Source: Anaerolineae bacterium (GTDB taxonomy: Bacteria > Chloroflexota > Anaerolineae > Aggregatilineales > UBA2796). Taken from it: 64,000 nt of DNA. The notes under the pieces are model-generated. The model did not search any database and was not told where the DNA came from. It saw nothing but the letters and a program-made list of their open reading frames with translations. Shown here in pieces: positions 1-8,675 of this stretch. The number at the start of each line of letters is the position of its first letter. Positions within the stretch are counted from its first letter, which is position 1. The DNA lies in NCBI GenBank assembly GCA_019637615.1, contig JAHBVJ010000002.1, positions 62,001-126,000 of the forward strand. The letters run 5' to 3'. The position numbers and the translations under genes were made by a program.

Positions 1-110
1 TTCATCTCCGCCAGCACGACCCGGAATCCGCGTTGGGCAAGGTCAAAGAAGACCCCGCATCCGGTTGCGCCACCGCCAATGATTAGGACATCACATGTGA
101 TCGATTGCAT
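1..110 (-). CDS. FAD-dependent oxidoreductase, GlpD/GlpA-like (N-terminal fragment, runs off left edge)
   Basis: Reading the minus strand from the ATG at 110 gives about 36 residues before the window ends. They start MQSITCDVLIIGGGATGCG and end in VVLAEM. This is a Rossmann FAD/NAD-binding beta-alpha-beta unit: the dinucleotide motif GGGATGCG, a helix with FFDLAQRG, and an acidic residue closing the second strand. GGGATG followed by DLAxRG is characteristic of FAD-dependent glycerol-3-phosphate dehydrogenases, which oxidise glycerol 3-phosphate to dihydroxyacetone phosphate. Other flavin oxidoreductases share the fold, so substrate is inference. A minus-strand TATAAT at 177-182 sits a plausible distance upstream. 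Confidence 0.6.
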   Translation of the reverse strand, partial: MQSITCDVLIIGGGATGCGVFFDLAQRGFRVVLAEM

Positions 111-176
111 GGGTAATTCGCCTGCGCTTCAATGCCGTAGATCAAAATGCACACAGGGTGCGACTCATCACACTAT

Positions 177-182
177 ATTATA
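177..182 (-). promoter_or_regulatory. -10 element for the GlpD-like gene
   Basis: A perfect TATAAT on the minus strand lies 67 bp before the ATG at 110. The hexamer 17 bp further upstream (TGAATG) is a poor -35, so only the -10 is supported. Confidence 0.35.
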
Positions 183-202
183 GCCCGTTCGGGGCACATC
201 AT

Positions 203-976
203 TCACTGTTCCGTCGGGAATTGCCTCAGCCGGAATCGCTGCAACAGGCTCAACGTAACGAACGCAGGGATATTCTGACTGTACCGCTTCCACAAGCGGC
301 GCGGTTCCGTACTCAGCCGGAACAGCCACTCCAAGCCGTTACGCTGCATCCAGACAGGCGCTTGCGGTTTGATTCCTGCGATGAAGTCGAATGCCGCTCC
401 CACGCCGATCAAGACGGGCGCGTTCAGCCTATCCACATGCGCCGCCATCCAACGATCTTGCTTGGGCGATCCTAGCCCCACCCACACCACATCCGCCTGA
501 CTCGCGTTGATTTTTTCGACGGCTGCGGCGTCCTCTTGCGCGGTGAGGTCGCGATACGGCGGTGCGTCCATGCCAGCGATAGCGATCTGCGGATTCTGCT
601 GCCGTAGCCGATCCGCCAAGTTCGTCAATGTCGCATCGGTTGTGCCATAAAAATAGTGGCGATGACCGCGCCCGCATAATGCTCGCATCAGATCGGGGCC
701 ATAGACGCGGCGCGTTTGCGTTTCACCCGCCAACCGACACAGCCACACCAGCGGCATTCCGTCCGGCGTCAGCAGCCCCGCGCGGTTGTACAGCCACCGC
801 AGTGCCGGATCGCGCCGCCCGCTCATGATCACGTTCACATCCGCGCAGCACACGTAACGCGTGCCCTCGCGCCGTGCGATCCAGCCTTCGAGGATTTCTA
901 CGGCATCCGTCAGCGTGATCGCGCACACGCCATGACCGAGGATATTGACACGTGGAAATTCAGACGGACTCATCAT
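203..976 (-). CDS. WecG/TagA/CpsF family glycosyltransferase
   Basis: A 257-residue protein, the usual length for this family, which transfers an N-acetylhexosamine (ManNAc in known members) from a UDP-sugar to a polyprenyl-linked acceptor for wall or surface polysaccharide. Visible motifs include YVCCADVNVI near residue 41, LLTPDGMPLVWL with the conserved Asp near residue 72, the VYGPDLM segment, and VWVGLGSPKQDRWMA with VLIGVGAAFDFIAG in the C-terminal half. No membrane helix is evident, as expected for a peripheral enzyme on the inner membrane face. Its ATG overlaps the stop of the upstream phosphodiesterase by 4 nt (ATGA), so the two are probably translationally coupled. The exact sugar cannot be read from sequence. 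Confidence 0.85.
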   Translation of the reverse strand: MMSPSEFPRVNILGHGVCAITLTDAVEILEGWIARREGTRYVCCADVNVIMSGRRDPALRWLYNRAGLLTPDGMPLVWLCRLAGETQTRRVYGPDLMRALCGRGHRHYFYGTTDATLTNLADRLRQQNPQIAIAGMDAPPYRDLTAQEDAAAVEKINASQADVVWVGLGSPKQDRWMAAHVDRLNAPVLIGVGAAFDFIAGIKPQAPVWMQRNGLEWLFRLSTEPRRLWKRYSQNIPAFVTLSLLQRFRLRQFPTEQ

Positions 977-1620
977 TGGACAAATGGCGGCACGATGCGC
1001 ATTCCGGTCACGAGGTCAAACACCTCGAACTTGCACTCTGGCAGCGTCAGCACCGCGCAGGTATTACTGCCATCCGTGTACTGCCCCGCTACCGAACCGG
1101 GGTTCAGAATCCACACACCGTCGATGCACGCCATCATCGGCGCGTGCGTATGACCGAGGATCAGCACCTTCACATCATGATCAATCGTCCCCGCCTCGTA
1201 AACCGCGTTCTCGAACATCGCGCGCGGACTCTTCGAGTACAGGTACACCTCATGATCGGACGGAATGCCATGCGCTACCACGATAGACGTTTCATCGAGC
1301 GTGATACTGAAATACGGCGGCAACGCGTCAATGAATTCGAGCGATTCCTGTTTCAGCAACCGGGCTTTGGTCGCGGGGTGAAAACCCAAATTACGCTTGA
1401 TCCACTCTTGGCTGCGGCTGATCGCGGCGTCATGATTGCCCCGCACGCTGGGGATTGCCCTATTCTTGATCATTTCGATCACGGCGTCACCGTCCGGCCC
1501 TTTATCCACCAGATCGCCCGCGCACAATATCTGCTCGACGCCCTTTTTGTTCAGCAGTTCCAACGCGGCGATGAGCGACAACAAATCGGCATGAACATCA
1601 GCGATGAGTCCTACTTTCAT
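973..1620 (-). CDS. YfcE/MJ0936-type metallophosphoesterase
   Basis: A 215-residue calcineurin-like phosphodiesterase of the small soluble class. Metal-binding motifs appear in order: DVHAD near the N-terminus, CAGDLVDKGPDGD, GNHDAAI and, towards the C-terminus, ILGHTHAPM. Such enzymes hydrolyse phosphodiesters with Mn or Ni; the natural substrate is usually unknown. I place the start at the ATG at 1620 (MKVGLIADVHAD) rather than an in-frame ATG 18 bp upstream, because AGGTGGAG at 1626-1633 is correctly spaced for it. It lies between a prepilin-peptidase-like gene (18 bp away) and the WecG-like gene (4-nt overlap), so the three probably form one operon. Confidence 0.85.
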   Translation of the reverse strand: MKVGLIADVHADLLSLIAALELLNKKGVEQILCAGDLVDKGPDGDAVIEMIKNRAIPSVRGNHDAAISRSQEWIKRNLGFHPATKARLLKQESLEFIDALPPYFSITLDETSIVVAHGIPSDHEVYLYSKSPRAMFENAVYEAGTIDHDVKVLILGHTHAPMMACIDGVWILNPGSVAGQYTDGSNTCAVLTLPECKFEVFDLVTGMRIVPPFVQ

Positions 1621-1638
1621 GCTGTCTCCACCTAACAT

Positions 1639-2511
1639 CTACGCAAAGGGATTATAGCCGAGCACAAACAGCAGCAAATTCGCCGCTGCGGAGGGGATAA
1701 ACAGCGACACCGCGATGCCCAAGCAGATGAATGGGCCGTACGGAATCGCAGAAAATGCCCGATACCGACCGCGCCGCCGGAACCGATTCGCGATGAACAC
1801 CAGCGCCCCGATCCCGCCCGTGAACACCATGATCAGCAGTGCTGGCCCCAACGCTTGCCAACCGAGAAGCAACCCGCCCAACGTCGCGATCTCCACATCC
1901 CCGAAACCGAGAATCGTCCGGCTGATGCGTTTTCCCGTTACCATGCGCATCGCGAAGCCGAAAACGAACCCGAACAGCCACAGCCCGAACATGATCCAGA
2001 AGGCATACCAGCCTGCTTGCAATCCCGCCGTTATGGAAAAGCGCGGATAAACCCACATCTCGATAAACGCCACTACCGCTGGAATCAAGATCGTCTCGAT
2101 CATCACGAAGCGGTGTTCCATATCGATTACAGTGATCAACGTCAGCGCCGCGCCGTAAAACAACATAAACGGGATGTGCCAACCGCCGAAAAATTCATTA
2201 TCCATGTAAGCCAGCGTCACCAACCCGTAGCCGAGCGCCAACCCCACCTCGATCACAATTCGTCGTGTGCGTCGTGGGGGATCAAAGATGTTTGTCTGGC
2301 GCAGCGCCGCGATCACGCCGCTGTATAACGGCAGCGGATGCAGCGATCCATCCTCACGACGCGGCAAAAAGTTGGGCAGCGTCGGCTTGACCGTCGAAAA
2401 TGGGCTGCTTTTGGCGATGAAGTAATGACGACGCGCGGGCAGGTAATCCGCCAGCAGATTGATCAGCACGCCGACAAGGTAGCCGATTAGAGTGTTGATG
2501 AGAACCAGCAT
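1639..2511 (-). CDS. A24-family prepilin peptidase-like membrane protease
   Basis: A 290-residue multi-helix membrane protein with both active-site elements of aspartic prepilin peptidases: VIDMEHRF (first Asp) and the GFGDVEIATLGGLLLG block (GxGD, second Asp). Family members remove the leader peptide of type IV pilins and pseudopilins at the inner membrane. The N-terminal part keeps one hydrophobic segment and LADYLP, but the usual cytoplasmic loop has no CxxC pair, so the zinc-bound methylase subdomain seems absent. It may be a peptidase-only form. No pilin genes lie next to it; the following phosphodiesterase and glycosyltransferase suggest a small mixed operon. Confidence 0.8.
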   Translation of the reverse strand: MLVLINTLIGYLVGVLINLLADYLPARRHYFIAKSSPFSTVKPTLPNFLPRREDGSLHPLPLYSGVIAALRQTNIFDPPRRTRRIVIEVGLALGYGLVTLAYMDNEFFGGWHIPFMLFYGAALTLITVIDMEHRFVMIETILIPAVVAFIEMWVYPRFSITAGLQAGWYAFWIMFGLWLFGFVFGFAMRMVTGKRISRTILGFGDVEIATLGGLLLGWQALGPALLIMVFTGGIGALVFIANRFRRRGRYRAFSAIPYGPFICLGIAVSLFIPSAAANLLLFVLGYNPFA

Positions 2512-2597
2512 GTTGACGCATTCGGTGATAAACGAGCCACGATAAGACTCGATTGTACCATACAGTGTCAGCGCACCTCGGAACCGTCACCCTGTTC

Positions 2598-3802
2598 TAG
2601 GGTAATTGCATATTCAAGATGAGCAGAGAACGTTGAGCAAATAAGCGTTGTCCCAACCAGCGCGGAGGCGGTTGGCATTGACACCGACTTTCAAGGATTT
2701 ATCTTGTTTGAACAAGTTGAGGACGAGATGTTGAAGGATAGCCAAGTTGTGAGGAGCGTGGTCTTTGCGGACGCGATTTTCGTCTTGGCGAAAGGCAATA
2801 TCTAAGACCCAATGCACTTGGTTCTCAATCTGCCAGTGCGCACGCACGACTTCGAGAAGCCGGTTGGGGTCGGCAGTCAAACTAGAGATAAAGTAGCGCA
2901 CATCTTGCTCAACACGACCAGCTAGACGCCGCTCACTGGCGATTTTGACGACACAATGCAGCCCCGTCCACGCTTTATACTCGCCCATGAAGTCAAGGAC
3001 ATCTTGTGCCTGACAGGCCCAACATTCGCGAATTTCCAGCCGACCATGCCCTTTGCTGACCGTTTTGTAGTAAGCGGGTGCAAATTCACGGAGGCTTGGC
3101 TCAAAAGCAGCTTGTACATCCGCGAATAGGGTAGCTTGGTTGGCTTTGACCGCTATGACGTAGTCAGCTCCTTGCGCCACGATAGTGTCAACGATGTCTG
3201 TCTGGCAACCAATCCCGTCAATGGTCACGATGGTCTGATGAATATCCAGCAACTTCAAGAGCTTAGGGATAGCGGTAATCTCGTTGTTGTGGTCGGTGAC
3301 CTTATCCTACGCCAGCACCAGTTCGTTCTCGACTGCCCACACACTCACCATATAGATACCGTCGCGTCCTAAGTTGCCATCTTTCGAGCGCCGTAGTTGT
3401 TTGCCATCTATCGATACCACTGTCCCTGCACTTAACTCACAAATCGCCTGTGTCCACTCCACAAAGCTAGATTGAAATTCCTCCGCGTTTAACGCGCGAA
3501 ATACGCGTCCAATGGTGTTATGCGAAGGAATTCCATGCTTCAAGTCCAGAAAACTCGACAACCATGCCTGCTTGGCTTGCCCAAACATGTCGATATCCAC
3601 CCAGTCGTCAGCCCCGCATATAATCCCACAGATGGTGATGGTCAGGATGTCCAGCAACTTATGCTGGATATTTTGTCCGCTGCGCGGGTCGTTTAGGTTT
3701 CCAAAGTAAAGTATTGTTCGATATTGCTGTTGGGTTCAGTAGACATCGCGCGCTCCTTTTGCTGCGATTATCTACCTTCTTCCTCTATATGCAATTGCCC
3801 TA
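2598..3802 (-). mobile_element. ISAs1-family insertion sequence, degenerate
   Basis: A 1.2-kb element bounded by imperfect inverted repeats: TAGGGTAATTGCATAT from 2598 inward, and TAGGGCAATTGCATAT read inward on the minus strand from 3802 (15 of 16 match). It carries a single transposase gene on the minus strand that is broken twice. I could not recognise a target-site duplication at the ends. The family is assigned from the transposase sequence (H-repeat/ISAs1 type). Confidence 0.85.
2614..3746 (-). pseudogene. ISAs1-family transposase, inactivated
   Basis: DDE transposase of the ISAs1/H-repeat family. The ATG at 3746 has a GGAG-type ribosome site upstream and begins MSTEPNSNIEQYF. A 5-nt tandem duplication (plus-strand AAAGTAAAGT, 3703-3712) then shifts the frame. 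Removing one copy restores YFGNLNDPRSGQN and the rest of the N-terminal domain. Translation continues through GIPSHNTIGRVFRAL and TVVSIDGKQLRRS, then meets an in-frame TAG at 3307-3309 where relatives have Gln (...LVLA*DKVTDHNNEITAIP). The catalytic C-terminal half (DGIGCQTDI, DYVIAVKANQ, HWQIENQVHWVLD) is intact to 2614. Two independent lesions argue for a dead copy, not programmed frameshifting or stop readthrough. Confidence 0.85.
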
Positions 3803-3925
3803 AGAATTTGGCTTTGTGAGTTGCTAGATGGACTGCTACCGAGAGAGTTCGGGGAGTTCAAGAAACAAAATGCACATCATACCGATGTGCATCCAACATG
3901 GTCATACTCAAATGCGTGGCGACGA

Positions 3926-5212
3926 CTATAGTCCTCTAAGCTTGCTTATCAAGCGTTGAATCACATTGAGCTTGATGCCCGATTCACGCGGCGTGGGTAT
4001 GGTCTGCGTTGGTTTGGGCGGCGGCAATGGCTGGATAGTGTTGTGCGATGGCAGCGGCGTGATGTGCGGTGCGTTTGCCATGTGCGCTGACCCCGCGCCG
4101 ACGCCCGCATAGGCAGGTTCAGGGACGGGCGCGCCTAGCGATTCCAGCGATTCGAATTCGATGGAAGGACGGTGCGCAGCAGGATGCGTAGTGGTCGTGC
4201 GGTCGCCGTGATAGGGGCGTGGCGCGCTTGTCTGCTGACGGCGGAACGGCCCGATTGGGTCGGTGATCTCTGATGTGTGCATTCGCTCCGGTATGTGCGG
4301 GCGCGGGGCAGGCGGTTGGGGCACCATCACTGGCACGGGTTCGGGTTGTGGACGCGCCGCCACTGCCGCCGAAATCGCAGAGCGCGTGAGGCGGTAACTG
4401 GCAAGGCGCGGGATGATGTCCAGAATATGCAGCGGCTTGGGGAAGAACTCTGCCCGTAGCTCGGTGAGCAGGTCAGAGGTCGGCTCCGCAAACGCCGAGG
4501 TGAGCGAAATATAGCCCGGTGCGTTCATTTGCCGGATTTGCTGCGCGATCTCGATGCCGTTGTACTTACCGGGCAGCATGATGTCGATCACGAACAGGTC
4601 AATCTGATCCTTGTGCTGCATGATGTACGGCAAGGCTTGGTCGCCGCTGACGAACTGCTGAAGGTTGATGCTCGGCTCGGATTCCTTGAAGGCCATCGCC
4701 ATCAGGCGCTGCAAGTCGCGGTCGTCTTCGATATTGACGACATGCATCGGCTGTTTCGCTTCAGGCGCGGGCACCGAGACGCCAGAGACAATCTTACTGG
4801 GCAGGAATAGATAGAATTGAAAGGTTGATAGGATTATTTGGTTTTTTATACCAAGGCTGACGGGCGCGTAAGGTTCCAGCCGTTCGCCGTTGACCCATGT
4901 GCCGTTGGCGCTGGAGAGGTCTTCCATCCACCAACCGTATTCTTCGTGCCGCAGTTTGGCATGCAAGCGGGATACGCCGTAGGCCATCGCATTGTATTCG
5001 TTGAGATCGATGTCTGGCTGAATAGAATGCGTGCTGTGACGACGTCCAAGCACAAGTTCCTCACCCAACCCGACTTTGAATTCCTTGCGGCGGGTGCGCC
5101 GAAAGGCCAAGGTGGCTAGGCATGGATCGACATCCTCCGGTGGCATTACGTCCGGGGCATCAAACCATGGGTTATTGGAGGGAAGAATTACAGTGGTTTG
5201 ATGAGTTGACAT
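3926..5212 (-). CDS. FHA domain / response-regulator receiver fusion protein
   Basis: A 428-residue soluble protein. Residues about 50-137 form a forkhead-associated domain with the phosphothreonine-binding signature (LGRR near 55-58, VSRLHAKL near 80-87, SSANGTWVNGERL near 100-112). Residues about 155-270 form a CheY-like receiver with the acidic pair E162/D163/D164, phospho-acceptor D210 in VIDIMLPG, switch T238 and K259. The remaining 150 residues are Pro/Arg-rich and low complexity, ending in a short basic amphipathic tail. There is no DNA-binding output domain, so it probably works as a scaffold linking Ser/Thr phosphorylation to two-component signalling. The architecture is seen; the partners are unknown. 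It is transcribed alone. Confidence 0.85.
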   Translation of the reverse strand: MSTHQTTVILPSNNPWFDAPDVMPPEDVDPCLATLAFRRTRRKEFKVGLGEELVLGRRHSTHSIQPDIDLNEYNAMAYGVSRLHAKLRHEEYGWWMEDLSSANGTWVNGERLEPYAPVSLGIKNQIILSTFQFYLFLPSKIVSGVSVPAPEAKQPMHVVNIEDDRDLQRLMAMAFKESEPSINLQQFVSGDQALPYIMQHKDQIDLFVIDIMLPGKYNGIEIAQQIRQMNAPGYISLTSAFAEPTSDLLTELRAEFFPKPLHILDIIPRLASYRLTRSAISAAVAARPQPEPVPVMVPQPPAPRPHIPERMHTSEITDPIGPFRRQQTSAPRPYHGDRTTTTHPAAHRPSIEFESLESLGAPVPEPAYAGVGAGSAHMANAPHITPLPSHNTIQPLPPPKPTQTIPTPRESGIKLNVIQRLISKLRGL

Positions 5213-5353
5213 CTAGACCCTACCTACTACTTAGATGGGATTATCATAGTACATTTTCTATAAGAAAGCATGAATTATTCAATAATTTGTGATGCGTTCT
5301 TTACAATTTTCTCAAGGCAACAAACCAAATTCTAACAATTCCCAACCATTCAC

Positions 5354-5382
5354 CTGACAAAAAGTTTGAATCATGGCACAAT
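5354..5382 (+). promoter_or_regulatory. Promoter for the alcohol dehydrogenase gene
   Basis: CTGACA at 5354-5359 and CACAAT at 5377-5382 are separated by 17 bp in an AT-rich gap, 65 bp before the ATG at 5448. Match is 5/6 for the -35 and 4/6 for the -10. Confidence 0.4.
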
Positions 5383-5447
5383 GACGCAGAATTTTACAAA
5401 ATTGTGATGATTATTTTTGCCGTAGGATTATTCAGCGGGAACCTTTC

Positions 5448-6560
5448 ATGCGCATAAAAGCTGCTGTGCTAACCTCTCCAAACAAACATTTTCAGATCGA
5501 AATGCTCGATCTAGCCGAACCGCGCGCGGGCGAAGTGCTAGTCAAGATCGCGGCGTGCGGTGTGTGTCACAGCGATTGGCACGTTGCCAATGGCGACACC
5601 AAGCACCCGATGCCATGCGTGGCTGGTCATGAAGGCGCGGGTGTGGTGACTGCCATCGGGTCGGGCGTACCAAACCTGCACGTAGGCGACCACGTAGCGC
5701 TCAGTTGGTCGCCAGACTGCGGTGAGTGCTTCTACTGCCAGCGTGGTCAGCCGAACCTGTGCGAGACGTACACTGAGCCGATCTGGGCAGGCGTGATGTT
5801 GGATGGATCGCCGCGCCTGAGCTGGAACGGCAATCCCGTCTATCACTACTGCGGGTTGGCGGCCTTTGCGGAATACGTCGTTGTACCGTACCAGACCTGC
5901 GTGCCCGTGCGCAAAGATGTACCGCTCAAAATAGCCGCGCTGGTGGGCTGCGCAGTGGCGACGGGTGTGGGCGCTGCCTTCTACACGGCGGGTGTGCGCC
6001 CCGGCGACAGCGTCGTCGTATTCGGCGCGGGCGGCGTCGGACTGAACACGATTCAGGGCGCTGCCTTGTGCGGCGCAAGCACGATCATTGCGATTGACAC
6101 GAACCCCAGTAAGATGGCTTTGGCGCAACAGTTTGGCGCGACGCATACGCTGCTGGCAGACCGCAACAATCCGAAGGCAACGATCAGCGCGATCCGCGAA
6201 CTGACGGGCGGGCGCGGCGCTGAACACGCCTTTGAATCGGTCGGTCTGACGAGCTTGCAGGAAACCGCTCTCGACGCCATCCGCCCAGGCGGAATGCTCA
6301 CGCTGGTGGGACTCTCCGCGATGGGCACCGGCACGAACCTCCCCGGTGCAGTGATCACCCGTCAGGAGAAAACGATCAAGGGCAGCTATTACGGTTCGGT
6401 CAGCCCCCGACGCGACTTCCCTTTGTTCATCGATCTGTTCATGGCGGGCAAACTCAAACTGACCGAACTGATCAGTAAGGAATACCCGCTCGAAGAAATC
6501 AATGAAGCATACGCGGCGATGCTGGAAGGAAGCGCAGCACGCGGCGTGATTACGTTCTGA
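5448..6560 (+). CDS. Zinc-dependent alcohol dehydrogenase
   Basis: A 370-residue MDR-superfamily dehydrogenase of the two-zinc class (class I/III, mycothiol- or NDMA-dependent-like). The catalytic-zinc ligands are in CGVCHSDWH (C40) and the GHEGAG block (H61, E62), with the third Cys in GCAVATGVGA. The structural zinc site has four Cys at C91, C94, C97 and C105 (DCGECFYCQRGQPNLC). The nucleotide-binding Rossmann motif is VVVFGAGGVGLN. It would oxidise an alcohol or reduce an aldehyde with NAD(P); the substrate is not readable. It is followed after 27 bp by the lipoate ligase-like gene, so the two may be cotranscribed. Its promoter lies in the AT-rich gap separating it from the divergent FHA gene. 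Confidence 0.88.
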   Translation: MRIKAAVLTSPNKHFQIEMLDLAEPRAGEVLVKIAACGVCHSDWHVANGDTKHPMPCVAGHEGAGVVTAIGSGVPNLHVGDHVALSWSPDCGECFYCQRGQPNLCETYTEPIWAGVMLDGSPRLSWNGNPVYHYCGLAAFAEYVVVPYQTCVPVRKDVPLKIAALVGCAVATGVGAAFYTAGVRPGDSVVVFGAGGVGLNTIQGAALCGASTIIAIDTNPSKMALAQQFGATHTLLADRNNPKATISAIRELTGGRGAEHAFESVGLTSLQETALDAIRPGGMLTLVGLSAMGTGTNLPGAVITRQEKTIKGSYYGSVSPRRDFPLFIDLFMAGKLKLTELISKEYPLEEINEAYAAMLEGSAARGVITF

Positions 6561-6587
6561 CATTCTACAAAGGCCACATACGACATT

Positions 6588-7403
6588 ATGCTTGAACAGT
6601 GGCGGTTATTTATCGATCCCGCGTACGACGGCGCAACCAACATGGCGATAGATGAAGCCTTGCTGCGCGAGATCGGAGCGCGGGTTGGTAGCCCAAGTTT
6701 GCGGTTGTTCCGCTGGGAACCCGCGTGCCTGTCGCTCGGCGTGGGCCAGTCTGCAAAGGATGCTGACCGCGACCTGATCCGACAGCACGGCTGGCACATC
6801 GTCCGGCGGTTGACGGGTGGACGCGCTATTTTGCACACGGACGAGATCACCTACAGCGTAACCTTGCCCAACGATCATCCGTTGGTGGCGGGCACGATTG
6901 TCGAGAGTTACCGCCGGATCAGCAGGGGACTGCTGCGGGCGTTAGAACTGCTCGGCATGGTCGCACAGGCCGAACCACAAGCCTTGGACGCACCCAAACT
7001 GACTGGCCCCGTGTGTTTCGAAGTCCCCTCCAATTACGAGATCGCGGTCGATGGTAAGAAGATGCTAGGCAGCGCACAGGTGCGCAAGCACAGCGGAATG
7101 CTGCAACACGGGTCGCTGCCGTTGACGGGCGACCTGAGCCGCATCTGCGACTCACTCGCCTTTGCCGACGAGGCCGAACGGCGTGTCGCTAAAGAGCGTG
7201 TGCTGAGTCGAGCGATCACGCTGCACGATGCGCTAGGGCGTGTCGTCGCGTGGGATGAGGCTGCCGACGCGATCATCCGCGCGTTCGAGGAGGTGTTTTC
7301 GGTCGAGCTGGTGTCCGCCGAGTTGACCTCCGAAGAACGCCAGTTAGCCAACGAACTACGCGTCACGCGGTATGCGACTGATGAGTGGACACAACGGTTA
7401 TAA
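6588..7403 (+). CDS. Lipoate-protein ligase A / octanoyltransferase family protein
   Basis: A 271-residue biotin/lipoate A/B ligase-fold protein. It shows the LplA/LipM hallmarks: NMAIDEALL near the N-terminus, LSLGVGQ, the substrate loop RRLTGGRAILHTDEITYS, and the conserved lysine in GKKMLGSAQVRK followed by LQHGSLPL. The family attaches lipoate or octanoate to lipoyl domains of 2-oxoacid dehydrogenases or glycine cleavage H protein. The C-terminal accessory domain of E. coli LplA is mostly missing, so it may be an octanoyl- or amido-transferase (LipM/LipL-like) rather than an ATP-dependent ligase. It is convergent with the LysR gene. Confidence 0.82.
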   Translation: MLEQWRLFIDPAYDGATNMAIDEALLREIGARVGSPSLRLFRWEPACLSLGVGQSAKDADRDLIRQHGWHIVRRLTGGRAILHTDEITYSVTLPNDHPLVAGTIVESYRRISRGLLRALELLGMVAQAEPQALDAPKLTGPVCFEVPSNYEIAVDGKKMLGSAQVRKHSGMLQHGSLPLTGDLSRICDSLAFADEAERRVAKERVLSRAITLHDALGRVVAWDEAADAIIRAFEEVFSVELVSAELTSEERQLANELRVTRYATDEWTQRL

Positions 7404-7487
7404 CGCATCATTCGATTGCGCTGGTATCGGTATACCTCACCCCGTTGTGGGTTCGCTTTGCTTAAGCCTAGCATCGATGGAGCGACC

Positions 7488-8408
7488 TTAACCCTTCAGG
7501 ATACCGCGCAAGACAGGATATTGGCGGGCAAGCTCCGCGAGAAAGGCAGCGGTCACTGGCGAAAAGGGCGACTTCGCCGCCCAGATCAGCTTGAGGTGAC
7601 GCACCAACGGCTTATCCTCAATGGGCAGCACGCGCAGTTGATGCCGATCCAGTTCGCTGGCGACTACGTAGGACGGTAGGATGGCGAGACAGCGCCCTGC
7701 CGTCACTGCCCGTTTCATCGATTCGAGGTTGTCGAACTCCGCGCCGATGAGGGGCGTGACCCCGTGCGCGTGCAAAGACTCCTCGATCCATGCGCGGGAC
7801 TGGCTGCCCTGCTGACGCACGATGAAGGATTGCTGATCCAGATCCGTCAGGGCGACATGGTCACGATCCCAGAAGGGATGTTGAAAGCCGACAACGACGA
7901 GCTGTTCGACCTCCTCCAAGACTTGAACGGCTAGTTTGCCAGCGGGCTGCTCGTCCAGTTCCCCTTCGATGAGGCCGATGTCGAGGCGATGGGCAAGTAC
8001 ATCCGCCACGATCTGCGCGGTGACGCCCGTTTGGAGCGCTACCGTCAAGTGTGGATAGCGGGCGCGGAAGCGCTGCACCCAATCCGGCACGAGGTAGATG
8101 CCGACGCCGGGAGTCGCGCCGAGGCTGACCTTGCCAGACGCCAGATGCTCTACGTTGACGAGCGCATTTTCCGCTTTGGCGACCAGATCGAAAATCTGGC
8201 GGCTGTAATCGGCTAGGACTTCGCCCTGCGGCGTCAGACTGACCCCCCGGCGTGTGCGCGTGAACAGCAACTGCCCCAAGCCCGCCTCCAGTTCTTTGAT
8301 GTGCTGACTGACCGCCGATTGGGTGATATGCAGGCGTTCAGCCGCTGTGCTGAAACTGCCCATCTGCACGACCGTATCGAATATGTGAAGCTTGTTGAGG
8401 TCAATCAT
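7488..8408 (-). CDS. LysR-family transcriptional regulator
   Basis: A 306-residue LTTR. The N-terminal winged helix-turn-helix is clear (MIDLNKLHIFDTVVQ, FSTAAERLHITQSAVSQHI, GVSLTPQGEVL). It is followed by the two-lobed effector-binding domain from about residue 90 (KVSLGATPGVGIYLVPDWV). I use the ATG at 8408 because the family begins just here; an in-frame extension to 8570 adds 54 residues that do not resemble LTTRs and cross a hairpin region. No divergent gene adjoins it, which is unusual for this family: upstream is the 1.8-kb repeat-rich gap. Its target is unknown. Confidence 0.88.
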   Translation of the reverse strand: MIDLNKLHIFDTVVQMGSFSTAAERLHITQSAVSQHIKELEAGLGQLLFTRTRRGVSLTPQGEVLADYSRQIFDLVAKAENALVNVEHLASGKVSLGATPGVGIYLVPDWVQRFRARYPHLTVALQTGVTAQIVADVLAHRLDIGLIEGELDEQPAGKLAVQVLEEVEQLVVVGFQHPFWDRDHVALTDLDQQSFIVRQQGSQSRAWIEESLHAHGVTPLIGAEFDNLESMKRAVTAGRCLAILPSYVVASELDRHQLRVLPIEDKPLVRHLKLIWAAKSPFSPVTAAFLAELARQYPVLRGILKG

Positions 8409-8489
8409 GCGGGTCTCTGGTATCCCATTGCTACTGATATTAGTTTGCCTAATGATACCTGATCCATGCCTGTCGCTCGTTGTACCTCC

Positions 8490-8539
8490 CCAATGATCCC
8501 GCTCATGATCCCGTTCGCTCCTCCGAACGGGATCATTGG
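8490..8539 (-). promoter_or_regulatory. Mutually exclusive hairpins upstream of the LysR gene
   Basis: ATGATCCCGTTCG (8505-8517) pairs perfectly with CGAACGGGATCAT (8524-8536) around a 6-nt loop. A second copy of the left arm, CCAATGATCCCG (8490-8501), can instead pair with CGGGATCATTGG (8528-8539). The two stems share the same 3' arm on the plus strand and cannot both form. Read on the minus strand, they lie in the presumed leader of the LysR gene. Confidence 0.4.
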
Positions 8540-8675
8540 TGGCAGATGTCTGGTTGGCTGGTGGCTCCACACATCGTGTGTAGGTGGCTGCGATGAAGGT
8601 GAAGACGGACGACGATTGGATGATTTACTTGAACGGCTTGCTACACCTGTTAGGGCGGACAAAGCGTTGGTTGCT

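Noticed and set aside
3307..3309. Stop-codon readthrough or programmed frameshift in the IS transposase
   Set aside because: A second, independent frame lesion (5-nt duplication) is present, so ordinary decay is the simpler explanation.
5538..6563. Long antisense frame opposite the alcohol dehydrogenase
   Set aside because: It has no family features and the plus-strand gene has full zinc and cofactor motifs.
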